Shown one piece after another: positions 8,759-16,951 of a stretch of DNA of 64,000 nucleotides; position 1 is the stretch's first letter, and every line of letters starts with the position of its first letter. Under the pieces are notes generated by a model, which saw only the letters and a program-made list of their open reading frames with translations, was not told the DNA's origin and searched no databases. Made by a program: the position numbers and the translations under genes. The DNA lies in NCBI RefSeq assembly GCF_023217965.1, contig NZ_JALPSC010000001.1:372001-436000 (forward strand), given 5' to 3'. The stretch comes from Prevotella sp. E13-27 (GTDB lineage Bacteria; Bacteroidota; Bacteroidia; Bacteroidales; Bacteroidaceae).

Positions 8759-9629
8759 CTCTGTGACCGCAGTTTTTACAAACGACAAAGCCATCTTCTG
8801 TCACGAGAGAGTCGTGTCCGCATTGCGGACATACAGAATCAGTCATCTCACTATTCTCAGAACTTCCGTCATTCAGATACTTTTTCAACGCACGCTCAAC
8901 ACCGTTTTTCCATGTATTGATACTCTCATCCTTCAGCGATAGCGAAGATACGAGTTTTATTACATGTTCAATAGGCATGCGATAGCGCAGCACACCTGAG
9001 ATGAGTTTGGCATAGTTCCAGTACTCGGGATTGAACTTCTCAGACAGTCCTTCAACTGTAATCTTATAACCACGTGTATTCTCGAACTGGAAATCGTATC
9101 GCTTAGTTCCGTCTGGATTGGTCTGTTTGACAATCTTACCCTTTGTCACCGACTTTGGCAACATGATTCCCTCCTCGTCGTCAAGCAACCCAGTGAATAT
9201 CTCGTAGGGATAGCCATTGAGCAGACCTACCAGTGCCACCCATTTCTCTTTGTTGTTCTGGAAACGCACGACATCGCACTCAAGGACTTGTGGACGCACT
9301 TCAGTTACTTCTGGATGTACGCTTGTACTACCTGTAGCAACACTCGTCACATTTGCAGCCTGCGAACGTCGTCCTTTAAAGAAATCAGACATCAGCTTAC
9401 ACAGATTGTCGGCAGTCAATGGCATACCGTTATCTGAAAGTTCTGTTACAATCTCTTGCGAAAGAGCAGAAAGCATATCTTCTGGAGTCTTCTCAACAAC
9501 CTGCCCGTCATCGTTCTTCAGAGAGTACTTATTCACCCATGTATGAGCAGATTGTTCGTCGCCACCGAAATAAGCCAAAGAAGCCTGGAAAGCTTCTTCA
9601 CAAGTAAAAGTTGTCTGTGGTTCCATCAT
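8742..9629 (-). CDS. Core-deleted class II ribonucleotide reductase-like protein
   Basis: Residues 10-60 (ASLAYFGGDE, WVNKYSLKND, EKTPEDM) look like the extreme N-terminus of adenosylcobalamin-dependent reductase NrdJ. Residues about 110-295 (VVRFQNNKEKWVA, YPYEIFTGL-DDEEGIMLPK, FNPEYWNYAKLISGVLR, SINTWKNGVERALKKY, then a zinc ribbon with Cys267/270/284/287) look like its C-terminus. The catalytic barrel of several hundred residues between them, with radical and substrate sites, is absent, so it cannot reduce ribonucleotides. The frame is clean and has its own good promoter, so it may be a domesticated regulator or zinc-ribbon protein rather than a dead relic. Function unknown; homology assigned from recall of family sequences. 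Confidence 0.65.
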   Translation of the reverse strand: MMEPQTTFTCEEAFQASLAYFGGDEQSAHTWVNKYSLKNDDGQVVEKTPEDMLSALSQEIVTELSDNGMPLTADNLCKLMSDFFKGRRSQAANVTSVATGSTSVHPEVTEVRPQVLECDVVRFQNNKEKWVALVGLLNGYPYEIFTGLLDDEEGIMLPKSVTKGKIVKQTNPDGTKRYDFQFENTRGYKITVEGLSEKFNPEYWNYAKLISGVLRYRMPIEHVIKLVSSLSLKDESINTWKNGVERALKKYLNDGSSENSEMTDSVCPQCGHDSLVTEDGFVVCKNCGHRDAIDR

Positions 9630-9648
9630 TTCGTTACATTTTTGATGG

Positions 9649-9680
9649 CAAAGGTACGATTAAGTGAGGAAAAAAGCAAA
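9649..9680 (-). promoter_or_regulatory. Promoter of the NrdJ-like/folB transcript
   Basis: On the minus strand TTTG (9677-9680) is followed after exactly 20 bases by TACCTTTG (9649-9656), a full match to the Bacteroidetes housekeeping promoter, about 20 bases before the start codon. Confidence 0.8.
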
Positions 9681-9784
9681 TATATTTGCATTTTTTCCGA
9701 ACGAAAGTACCTTAGGCGAAGCCAGAGGTACGAATAAACGAGAGAAATGCAAAAGAAAATTTACAATTTTCATTTACTTTGCGC

Positions 9785-9812
9785 TTGTTTATTAGGAAAA
9801 CGATTACCTTTG
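9785..9812 (+). promoter_or_regulatory. Promoter of the 59-residue gene
   Basis: TACCTTTG at 9805-9812 with TTG at 9785-9787 (spacing 17) or TTTG at 9778-9781 (spacing 23). It lies inside the longer upstream reading frame, which supports the ATG at 9858 as the start. Confidence 0.65.
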
Positions 9813-9857
9813 CATCCGCATTTTGTTACAAGTAACTGTAGAAAGCAGACAATCATC

Positions 9858-10037
9858 ATGGATAAAAAACATTTCGCGCTAAAAAAGCTACTCGAAGCAG
9901 TGGAAAAAGAGCTACTTCACAAGCCAAACAAAAAGACTCTTGACAGACTGTCAATGCTTGCGGGTTTCCAGAATTGGGACACATTCCAGGAGGCTCTCCA
10001 CGGCGAAGCTGATGCAAAGACTAATTACAAGGAATAG
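9858..10037 (+). CDS. Small conserved-type protein, 59 residues
   Basis: A short basic protein beginning MDKKHFALKKLLEAVEKE. It is predicted helical, with a second segment DRLSMLAGFQNWDTFQEALHG that resembles the small Bacteroidales proteins often annotated as hypothetical. An ATG further upstream is rejected because the promoter -7 element lies between it and 9858. A hairpin terminator follows 22 bases after the stop, so it is a single-gene unit. Function not recognised; the helix-turn-like WDTFQEAL end could bind protein or nucleic acid. Confidence 0.7.
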   Translation: MDKKHFALKKLLEAVEKELLHKPNKKTLDRLSMLAGFQNWDTFQEALHGEADAKTNYKE

Positions 10038-10058
10038 TCTTATATACAAACAAAATAA

Positions 10059-10074
10059 GGATGCCAAGGCATCC
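10059..10074. terminator. Bidirectional terminator
   Basis: Stem GGATGCC/GGCATCC (10059-10065 with 10068-10074) with a 2-base loop lies between the convergent 59-residue gene and rplS. T-rich DNA follows on both strands. Confidence 0.75.
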
Positions 10075-10101
10075 TCATTTTTATTCTCGTGAGAAGTGAG
10101 A

Positions 10102-10467
10102 TTACTCTGCACTTACTGTATTCACGCGCTTCTCCTTAATACGAGCAGCCTTACCGGTGAGCTTGCGGAGGTAGTAGAGCTTAGCGCGACGTACCTTACC
10201 AACCTTGTTCACCTCGATGCTCTCGATGTTTGGTGACTCGAGTGGGAAAATACGCTCCACACCAACGGTACCAGACATCTTACGAACAGTGAAACGCTTC
10301 TTCTCGCCGTGACCAGAAATCTTGATTACTACACCGCGATAGAGCTGAATACGCTCCTTAGAGCCCTCGATAATTTTGTAAGCGACAGTTACAGTGTCAC
10401 CAGCCTTGAAAGAAGGGTGCTGCTTGCCGGTTGCAAATGCTTCTTCAGCAATTTTAATTAAATCCAT
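10102..10467 (-). CDS. rplS: 50S ribosomal protein L19
   Basis: L19 sits at the interface of the ribosomal subunits. The 121-residue protein starting [11 protein letters not shown] has the family core [28 protein letters not shown] and the basic [24 protein letters not shown]-terminal region. The ATG at 10521 would add 18 unrelated residues and was rejected. The gene has its own divergent promoter and a roughly 90-base leader that could host feedback regulation, though no defined structure was recognised. Confidence 0.96.
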   Translation of the reverse strand: MDLIKIAEEAFATGKQHPSFKAGDTVTVAYKIIEGSKERIQLYRGVVIKISGHGEKKRFTVRKMSGTVGVERIFPLESPNIESIEVNKVGKVRRAKLYYLRKLTGKAARIKEKRVNTVSAE

Positions 10468-10562
10468 TTTTGTTTGATAATTAAATTTGTTGTTATCGTT
10501 CCAACGCAACATAACAGGCAACTCTCCTATCTTCCTGCCAGCGATTACGCGGAAAGCGGCTG

Positions 10563-10593
10563 CAAAGTTACAACATTTTTTGGAATCTTCAAA
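10563..10593 (-). promoter_or_regulatory. rplS promoter
   Basis: Minus-strand TTTG (10590-10593), spacer 19, TAACTTTG (10563-10570). It physically overlaps the divergent promoter at 10579-10610. Confidence 0.8.
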
Positions 10594-10610
10594 TTTTTTT
10601 CTTACTTTTG
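10579..10610 (+). promoter_or_regulatory. Promoter of the 5'-nucleotidase C-domain gene
   Basis: TTTG (10579-10582), spacer 20, TACTTTTG (10603-10610). Because the -7 element covers the ATG at 10608, translation must begin at 10632. Confidence 0.8.
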
Positions 10611-10631
10611 CACAAAAATAAGACTCATTCT

Positions 10632-11405
10632 ATGCAAAAATCACGAAATCTAATAAGTGTGATTAGCGTTTTGCTATTGTTTACCGCATGCACGTCACAT
10701 TATCAGCTGACGGGTATCAGTCGTTCGCGAATATTAATAGACCAGCGTTTCGATGCTAATCCTGATGTAAAGGCAGCGTCGTTTATAGTGCCATACAAGG
10801 TTAAGGTTGACTCTGTTATGGCGCCTGTCATGGGTACCGCTGCCCATGCGATGGCAGCTGACCGTCCAGAGAGCGACCTGTCAAACCTGCTTAGCGACAT
10901 ACTCATCTGGGCATCAAAAGACTATAACGAGAAGCCGGTCTTGGGCATTTATAACATTGGTGGTATCAGAACAGGTCTTCCTGCAGGTAAGGTAACCTAT
11001 GGTGACATATTGGAGGTTGCGCCATTCGAGAACAAGATCTACTTCATGACGCTCAAAGGCGATGACCTGAAGCGCCTGCTTGGCCAGATAGCGGCACGCG
11101 GTGGCGAGGGTGTGAGCCACGGAATAAACATGGTCATCAGCCCCGATGGCAAACTTCTTTCGGTAGCCATCAACGGTCAGCCGTTAGATCCACAGAAAGA
11201 CTATCGTATCGTGACCATTGACTATCTGGCGCAAGGTAACGATGGCATGAATGCATTTCAGAAAGGTTTCAATGTCATATCTCCAAAAGACAAGGATAGC
11301 AATACCCGCTTCTTAATAATGAAATACTTCCGCGAGATGGAAGCTCAAGGCAAAGCAGTGAGCTCAAAAGTTGAAGGAAGAATAGTAGTGAAGAGTGAAA
11401 AGTAA
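10632..11405 (+). CDS. 5'-nucleotidase C-terminal domain lipoprotein
   Basis: A 257-residue lipoprotein (lipobox LLLFTAC) that consists of the substrate-binding C-terminal domain of UshA-type 5'-nucleotidases. Recognisable motifs are the NIGGIRTGLPAGKVTYGDI stretch, APFENKIYFMTLKG, and the base-stacking YLAQGNDGMNAF loop. The metal-binding catalytic domain is missing here but is encoded by the next gene 29 bases downstream. Together they should hydrolyse extracytoplasmic nucleotides to nucleosides and phosphate, presumably as a heteromer. The start at Met9 of the longer frame is set by the promoter position. Confidence 0.88.
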   Translation: MQKSRNLISVISVLLLFTACTSHYQLTGISRSRILIDQRFDANPDVKAASFIVPYKVKVDSVMAPVMGTAAHAMAADRPESDLSNLLSDILIWASKDYNEKPVLGIYNIGGIRTGLPAGKVTYGDILEVAPFENKIYFMTLKGDDLKRLLGQIAARGGEGVSHGINMVISPDGKLLSVAINGQPLDPQKDYRIVTIDYLAQGNDGMNAFQKGFNVISPKDKDSNTRFLIMKYFREMEAQGKAVSSKVEGRIVVKSEK

Positions 11406-11434
11406 AAATCTGCTACTGCATTTATTTAATAACG

Positions 11435-12331
11435 ATGACTGATATGGAAACGAAATATAACAATTATTCTAGTTGGGCATTAAGAATTGTTCTCCTTGTT
11501 TTTTGCCTACAATCCTCAACCTTCTTTTCTAAATCTTCAGTTTCATACGCTCAGAAGACGCTAACCATTCTGCATACCAACGACACCCACTCGTGCATCT
11601 ACCCAATGAACAAACACTTGGCAGACACGATGCTGGCAGGACGTGGTGGTTTCTTCCGTCGCATAAACATGATTAAGGAACAGCGACAGCTCGACCCGAA
11701 GCTATTACTTCTTGACAGCGGTGACTTCTCGCAGGGCAGCGCCTATTACTCCATGTTCAAAGGCGATGTAGAGATAGAACTGATGAACCAGATGGGCTAT
11801 GATGCAGCTACTATTGGCAACCATGAGTTCGACTTCGGCATAGACAACATGGCTCGCATTTTCAAGAAAGCCAAATTCCCTATCATCTGCTCAAATTACG
11901 ACTTTGCCGACACAGAGCTGGCACAGATTGTGAAGCCTTATACCATAATTAAGCGCAACGGCATAAAGATAGGAATATTTGCCCTCTGCCCACCGCTTAA
12001 AGGCTTGGTTGCTACGCAGAATTACGGTAAACTGAAATTCCTGGACGCTACGGAATGTGCACAGAAGATGACCAATCTGCTGAAGAACGAAAAGAAATGC
12101 GACCTCGTCATTTGTCTTAGCCACCTTGGATGGAAGGTTTCAGAATATCCATGCGAGACAGTCATTCGCGAGACACGCGGACTCGACCTCGTCCTTGACG
12201 GCCATTCTCACACATACATGGAGGAACTCGAATATGAGAAAGACCCCGACGGGCGCATGGTACCAGTAGATCAAAACGGCAAACACGGCGTATTTGTAGG
12301 TAAGCTAAAGCTACAGTTCACAAAGAAATAG
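11435..12331 (+). CDS. 5'-nucleotidase metallophosphatase domain protein
   Basis: A 298-residue exported protein holding the N-terminal catalytic half of a UshA-type 5'-nucleotidase. The metal ligands are visible in order: LHTNDTHS, LDSGDFSQGS, TIGNHEFDFG, CLSHLGW and DGHSHT. An N-terminal hydrophobic segment (about 15-38) ending SYAQ directs export. It ends shortly after the metallophosphatase fold, and the partner C-terminal domain is the preceding gene, so the order is reversed relative to fused UshA. Start may be Met1 or Met4. A hairpin terminator follows. Confidence 0.9.
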   Translation: MTDMETKYNNYSSWALRIVLLVFCLQSSTFFSKSSVSYAQKTLTILHTNDTHSCIYPMNKHLADTMLAGRGGFFRRINMIKEQRQLDPKLLLLDSGDFSQGSAYYSMFKGDVEIELMNQMGYDAATIGNHEFDFGIDNMARIFKKAKFPIICSNYDFADTELAQIVKPYTIIKRNGIKIGIFALCPPLKGLVATQNYGKLKFLDATECAQKMTNLLKNEKKCDLVICLSHLGWKVSEYPCETVIRETRGLDLVLDGHSHTYMEELEYEKDPDGRMVPVDQNGKHGVFVGKLKLQFTKK

Positions 12332-12345
12332 GAATTAAAAACAAT

Positions 12346-12383
12346 TGATTGTCCTTACTCAAAATAGAGAGTGAGGACAATCA
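12346..12383 (+). terminator. Terminator of the nucleotidase operon
   Basis: A 15-bp stem with one G-U (12346-12360 with 12369-12383) followed by ATTTTTGT on the plus strand. It overlaps the last codons of the convergent porT-like gene. Confidence 0.8.
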
Positions 12384-13101
12384 TTTTTGTACGAGCAGAT
12401 GAGACACTCTGCGAGAACACGCGCTTACTAACGTCTGTAAGCTCGTTCGTGTGTGACTTATCGAGAGTGTTTGTCAGCCCGTAGCAGAACTTCAGTTCAG
12501 GAATGAGCTTAAAGAAAGGCAGATAGAAATCGCATCCCATTCCCACCTCAAGCATGATGTCATATCGCTTAAGCTGCAGATAATCCTGATCCTTACCGGC
12601 AAGGTTCACCATAGGATTCACACCTGCCATGACATAAGGACGGTAGTTATTGAAACGCTCTGCCGAGAACTTTAAGTCAACAGGCACGGAGATATAAGTG
12701 TTCTTCATATCCTGAGTAAACTCACGAGGACGACCTGATTCCGAAAGGTTCATCATATCACGGAATACCAGATGCTTAGAGCCGAAGTGCATGGTGGGCG
12801 AAACGCGCAAAGCAAAATGCTGATGAAGGCGCACGTCTGCCAACACACCAACGCTAAAGCCAGGATTCCACATATCAGCATCGCAAAGCACATAAGCCGC
12901 CTTCTCGCCTCCTTCTTGAAGAGTAATGGTCTGTGGACCTACGTTCTGGAACTCCACATCCTGCATGTTCAGTCCAAGGGAGATACCAAAATGCAATGGG
13001 CGCAAATCAATATATGGTCTGTTCTGCACCTTACGCTCCTGAGCTATGGCTGATGTTGCTATAGCAATCAGGACAATAAACAATGAAAATATTTTCTTCA
13101 T
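12355..13101 (-). CDS. porT: PorT-like type IX secretion protein
   Basis: A 248-residue exported outer-membrane beta-barrel (signal peptide 1-20). The opening RPYIDLRPLHFGISLGLNMQD, with paired predicted strands and a C-terminal aromatic-rich strand ending LTLYFE, matches the PorT group required for type IX secretion. It stands alone between convergent and divergent genes. The generic alternative is a PorT-family outer-membrane protein of other function, so the symbol is provisional; the presence of porQ and sorting-tail substrates in the window supports it. Confidence 0.7.
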   Translation of the reverse strand: MKKIFSLFIVLIAIATSAIAQERKVQNRPYIDLRPLHFGISLGLNMQDVEFQNVGPQTITLQEGGEKAAYVLCDADMWNPGFSVGVLADVRLHQHFALRVSPTMHFGSKHLVFRDMMNLSESGRPREFTQDMKNTYISVPVDLKFSAERFNNYRPYVMAGVNPMVNLAGKDQDYLQLKRYDIMLEVGMGCDFYLPFFKLIPELKFCYGLTNTLDKSHTNELTDVSKRVFSQSVSSARTKMIVLTLYFE

Positions 13102-13187
13102 CTCTTATAATAACGACAATCTTTGCAAGATATTATACAGAAAACTATTTCGACAGAGTATAAATTGTAAAAATAAATACCAAATTA

Positions 13188-13219
13188 TTGGTAGAGAATG
13201 GAAAATAATATTATCTTTG
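13188..13219 (+). promoter_or_regulatory. Ferredoxin promoter
   Basis: TTG (13188-13190), spacer 21, TATCTTTG (13212-13219), about 45 bases before the start codon. Confidence 0.75.
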
Positions 13220-13264
13220 CATCACAATTTCTAAGTATTAACTAATTTATTTAACAACAAAATT

Positions 13265-13432
13265 ATGGCATACGTAATTGGTGACAACTGTATCGCATGC
13301 GGTACATGTGCAGGTGAGTGCCCAGTAGAGGCAATTTCTGAGGGTGAGAAGTACGTTATCGACGCTGATGCTTGCACAGAGTGCGGCACATGCGCAAGTG
13401 TTTGCCCATCAGAGGCTATCACACTCGGCTAA
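13265..13432 (+). CDS. 2[4Fe-4S] ferredoxin
   Basis: A 55-residue electron carrier. It has two classical clusters of cysteines, C-IACGTCAGEC-P and C-TECGTCASVC-P, each CxxCxxCxxxCP, which bind two [4Fe-4S] centres. The small acidic protein is typical of clostridial-type ferredoxins serving pyruvate:ferredoxin oxidoreductase and related anaerobic enzymes. It is monocistronic: it has its own promoter and a strong terminator. Confidence 0.97.
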   Translation: MAYVIGDNCIACGTCAGECPVEAISEGEKYVIDADACTECGTCASVCPSEAITLG

Positions 13433-13460
13433 TCTCACGTTAGCTTCATAAACCAAACAA

Positions 13461-13488
13461 GAGCGGGCGTCAGTATTGACACCCGCTC
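13461..13488 (+). terminator. Ferredoxin terminator
   Basis: A 12-bp GC-rich stem with one G-U (13461-13472 with 13477-13488), tetraloop, then TCTTTTTATT. Confidence 0.92.
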
Positions 13489-13510
13489 TCTTTTTATTGT
13501 CTTCACAAAA

Positions 13511-13549
13511 AAATGGGCCAAGCAGTTTTTATTAACCGCTTGACCATTT
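13511..13549 (-). terminator. Terminator of the Ton operon
   Basis: Imperfect stem (about 13511-13523 with 13538-13549) followed on the minus strand by a run of seven T, just past the stop of the TPR gene. Confidence 0.7.
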
Positions 13550-13573
13550 TTTGCAATATAGTTATTATTGTTA

Positions 13574-15025
13574 TTACTTCTTCATGCTGACAATCTGAGT
13601 TGCAGTCTCGTTTGCAGGATCAACGGTAAGGAGCTTCTCTGCGAACTCGATAGAGCGCTGAGTGTCGTCCTTAATCTTCAGATAATAAACCATCAAGTAC
13701 TGACCTGCCTCCTTCACACGTGCCATGTCAGCCTTATCCTTCTCTGCCTTCTCCATAATGGCATTGAACAGCTCCTCATAGAATGGCTGTGCCTTACCAT
13801 CCTTTGCCTCAGGATCCATCATCTGGTTGACACGAGCACGCCAGAACAATGAGTACTCCTTTGCATCGGCATTCTTCTCGGCGAGGTCAGAATAAATCTG
13901 GTCTGCCTTGGTCAGCTTCTCAATCTTTGCGTCACCCTCCAGCTTGTCAGCATACTGAACATAGAGACGACCAAGGTCAGCATAGTCAGTAAGAGAAGCG
14001 TGTGACACCGTCTTCAGGAAGAGGTCATAGTATGTAACAGCATTCTCGTAGTCATCAATTCCCTTATATGCATCGGCAAGGTCCTTGATAACACCAGCCT
14101 TCTTGTCTTGTGAGTCAAACTCCAGCTCAAGAGTCTTCTTGTAAACATCGATAGCCTCCTGATGTTTCTTGGCGCCATTGAGAGCCTTTGCATAGACACC
14201 ATAGATCTCTGGATTCATCTTAACAGAGTCTGATTGGTTAAGCATGCGGTCAGCATATTCGAGAGCCTTGTCATAATTCTTCAGCTGTGTATGGTTGAAC
14301 ATACCAAGCTGGTTGTAAGTAAACTTACGTGGATAAGACTTCAAGCCGTAATCGACAATCTCCTGGCTCTTATTATACTCACCAAGGAGATAGTTTGCAC
14401 GAGCTGCGCTAAGGAAGTCACGCTCCTCAAGAGCATTCAGAGGAACCTGAGCATAAGCCTTAGCAGCATCCTCCACCCTATTAGCCAGGTCATATACACG
14501 ACCCTTCAACAGGTTTACGCGACCGTTGGCAGCAAGCTCAGGAGCGTCCTCGCCCAGCTGGTCGAGCATAGAGATAGCATCGGGAAGGTTCACACCACGG
14601 TTAATTGAAGCATATCTATAGTATGGAGTCTCATCAATAGTGCCACCGGCCTGCTTTGCGAAATAGATAGCCTGACGGTACATTGTAGAAGCGGCACCAC
14701 CGGCACCCTCATGATCGCCCTTTGCCTGGATGTCGCCAAGAAGCAGATAGGCTGCAGGATAGTTTTTGTCTGCAGCATACTGAGCATAGACATGAGCATT
14801 TGCGGTATCGTTCGCCTCATAGAAAGCGCGGGCAATGCCTACTACAGCCTCCATGTTTTTCTTGTTCTTCTTGTAGATAGCCTTAATCTGCTTATCGGCA
14901 TCAGCAGGCTTGTTCTTAAGGATTTCCTTAACCTGCTCAGCGGCAGAAGCGCCTTCCTGAGCTTTTACGGCAGCACTGCTGCTGAGCACCAATGCACCGA
15001 GAAGTAAATATTTCATCGTTTTCAT
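13574..15025 (-). CDS. Exported TPR-repeat protein of the Ton operon
   Basis: A protein of about 483 residues with a signal peptide and then almost continuous tetratricopeptide repeats (for example AVVGIARAFYEANDTANAHVYA and KKHQEAIDVYKKTLEL). TPR solenoids bind other proteins, and this one sits last in the exbB-exbD-exbD-tonB-pstS-like operon, a placement seen in related genomes. It probably acts in the periplasm with the Ton complex. Three nearby ATGs are possible; the one giving MKTMKYLLLGALV is the best signal-peptide start. A terminator follows directly. Confidence 0.8.
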   Translation of the reverse strand: MKTMKYLLLGALVLSSSAAVKAQEGASAAEQVKEILKNKPADADKQIKAIYKKNKKNMEAVVGIARAFYEANDTANAHVYAQYAADKNYPAAYLLLGDIQAKGDHEGAGGAASTMYRQAIYFAKQAGGTIDETPYYRYASINRGVNLPDAISMLDQLGEDAPELAANGRVNLLKGRVYDLANRVEDAAKAYAQVPLNALEERDFLSAARANYLLGEYNKSQEIVDYGLKSYPRKFTYNQLGMFNHTQLKNYDKALEYADRMLNQSDSVKMNPEIYGVYAKALNGAKKHQEAIDVYKKTLELEFDSQDKKAGVIKDLADAYKGIDDYENAVTYYDLFLKTVSHASLTDYADLGRLYVQYADKLEGDAKIEKLTKADQIYSDLAEKNADAKEYSLFWRARVNQMMDPEAKDGKAQPFYEELFNAIMEKAEKDKADMARVKEAGQYLMVYYLKIKDDTQRSIEFAEKLLTVDPANETATQIVSMKK

Positions 15026-15093
15026 AATCAATTAATATTTAGTTTGTTCTGTAATCTAAAACTATGACTTCAATAACTTAAAAATGTCAAACC

Positions 15094-16071
15094 TTATTTA
15101 GTAATATTAACTTGTCTTACATTAAGGTCCTTTATTATAGGCAGAAGTCCCGCACGGAATATAACCATCTGTCCCTGTGGCAGTCTACAGAAGTTTGCAA
15201 AGCCTGTCGGCTGTCCTGTACGTGGATCGTTAACGATGGCATAGATAGTGCGCACGAGTGGGTATTCACCACTATATATATAATACTGATAAGGGCGGCG
15301 GCTATTCTGCACAGTGGCAGAGTCGAGTCGTGACACCTTCATCGCGGTTATGTTCTTACGGAATGTTATATTGGTAGAGTCACGCTTGTCGTTGAGCCAG
15401 TTGGAACCTATGATGCCAATGGCATTTGGAGTATTCTCCACATAGTCAACCACCTCGCTGCTCTTCAGCACGGCACCGATATTCTCGTCGTCCTCAGTAC
15501 GGAGAGGCTCACCACCGAGTATTGAGTCAACGCAGAAGCGCACGGCACTCGAACGTGGATTGTCGAACACAACGTCAATATCGCCAAGCTTAGACCCAGG
15601 ATAGAGATCACTCCATTTCTTAACCTCACCGCGCAGAATGCGCTTGAAGTCCTTAATAGAAATCAGGGTGTCCTTGTTTTGGTTGTTCACTATAAGCGCC
15701 AGTCCGTCATAGCCTATAGGCATAATGCGAGGAATAAAGTTACGAGCCTTCAGGTTCGTCATCTCTTTCTCAGTAAGCTGACGTGTAGTGAACGCAAGCC
15801 ATGTCTCGTTCTTCATCAGCATCTCCACTGCTTCCTGCTCACTTGTATAGATTGCCTCAAGTGTATCCTGATGAGGGAGATTGCGATTGAATACTTTTGT
15901 AAACACTTCCAGCTCCTCGTCAAGGATGGGATGGAAGCTTTCATCGGCAGCGAAATAGCGTGCTGCCTTTTCATAATTTTGGTCTAATTCAGTTTTAGGC
16001 TTGTTCCCACATGCGAGGAACAAGCCTAAAATAAGTGATAATCCAACTAAGTTGAATTGAGTTCTATTCAT
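15094..16071 (-). CDS. PstS-like phosphate-binding lipoprotein
   Basis: A 325-residue lipoprotein (lipobox LGLFLAC) with a PBP-like phosphate-binding fold. Motifs include IGYDGLALIVN, the SIKDFKRILRGEVKKWSDL segment, the NPRSSAVRFCVDSI anion-binding loop, and TGFANFCRLPQGQMVI near the end, all similar to PstS. No pstCAB genes are nearby; it lies between tonB and the TPR gene, so it may serve the Ton complex or sense a ligand rather than feed an ABC importer. Confidence 0.8.
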   Translation of the reverse strand: MNRTQFNLVGLSLILGLFLACGNKPKTELDQNYEKAARYFAADESFHPILDEELEVFTKVFNRNLPHQDTLEAIYTSEQEAVEMLMKNETWLAFTTRQLTEKEMTNLKARNFIPRIMPIGYDGLALIVNNQNKDTLISIKDFKRILRGEVKKWSDLYPGSKLGDIDVVFDNPRSSAVRFCVDSILGGEPLRTEDDENIGAVLKSSEVVDYVENTPNAIGIIGSNWLNDKRDSTNITFRKNITAMKVSRLDSATVQNSRRPYQYYIYSGEYPLVRTIYAIVNDPRTGQPTGFANFCRLPQGQMVIFRAGLLPIIKDLNVRQVNITK

Positions 16072-16100
16072 ACTTTTTCTTTTGATTGACTGAGAGTGAA

Positions 16101-16937
16101 TTAACCTGCCAGACGGAATGTCACAGGTACGGTGTACTTCACACGTACAGCAGAACCATTCTGCTTACCTGGGATCCATTTTGGCATCTTCTTCAGCACG
16201 CGGATAGCCTCCTTATCAAGAGAGGGGTCAACCGAACGAGCTACCTGAATATCAGTTACTGAGCCATCGCGCTCCACAACGAACGTACATACCACACGAC
16301 CCTGGATACCGTTCTCCTCAGCAATTGAAGGATACTTGATATTGTCGCTCAGCCACTTCATCAGGGCTGCTGCGCCGCCAGGGAACTCTGGCATCTGTTC
16401 TACGACGTCGAAGACCTTGGTCTCCTCTTCCTTCGGCTTCTCGTCAGCAATAACTTCCTTTGCCTTCAGCACCTCACCCTCAGCTTCGTCGTTACCTTTA
16501 ACGTCGAATGTACCGATGGCGGTGTTTGTCTTAGCAAGGTCGTCCTGTGACTTGATTTCGTCCTCAGGCTTTACTTCGTCGTCCTTCTTAATTTCAGGTG
16601 CGGTGAACTTCACAGAGCTCTTCACCTTCTCAATCACTTTCTGCTCGACTTCAACCTTTACGGGCTCCTTGCGCTCAACCTTTGCTTCCTTCTTCTGTGC
16701 CAGCTTTGACAGCTCCACATCAGTTTCGATAGCAACGTCCTGCTTCAAAGCGTTTTGAATCTGAACATTCAGGAACACTGCAAGGAAGATTGCGGCAATT
16801 GCCAACAGCACGATAAGAAGTGCCTTGACATTACGCTTACCTGTCTCCCGACGGAGAACATATGCACCGTATTCTTTGTTTTTGCCTTCAAAGACGAGTT
16901 CGGTCCAGCTATTGTCTATAAGATCTACTTTTGCCAT
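16101..16937 (-). CDS. tonB: Energy transducer TonB
   Basis: TonB spans the periplasm and passes proton-motive energy from ExbBD to outer-membrane receptors. The 278-residue protein has a single membrane helix (about 35-58), an acidic and Lys/Glu/Val-rich periplasmic spacer (60-180), and a C-terminal domain with EFPGGAAALMKWLSDNIKYP, GRVVCTFVVERDGSVTDIQV and VPVTFRL. The Bacteroidetes N-terminus (WTELVFEGKNKEYGAYVLRR) is present. It follows exbD by 14 bases. Confidence 0.93.
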   Translation of the reverse strand: MAKVDLIDNSWTELVFEGKNKEYGAYVLRRETGKRNVKALLIVLLAIAAIFLAVFLNVQIQNALKQDVAIETDVELSKLAQKKEAKVERKEPVKVEVEQKVIEKVKSSVKFTAPEIKKDDEVKPEDEIKSQDDLAKTNTAIGTFDVKGNDEAEGEVLKAKEVIADEKPKEEETKVFDVVEQMPEFPGGAAALMKWLSDNIKYPSIAEENGIQGRVVCTFVVERDGSVTDIQVARSVDPSLDKEAIRVLKKMPKWIPGKQNGSAVRVKYTVPVTFRLAG

Positions 16938-16951
16938 AGTTCTGTCCTTTC

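Noticed and set aside
13231..13422. Minus-strand protein of 63 codons
   Set aside because: It is the opposite strand of the ferredoxin gene, whose cysteine pattern is decisive.
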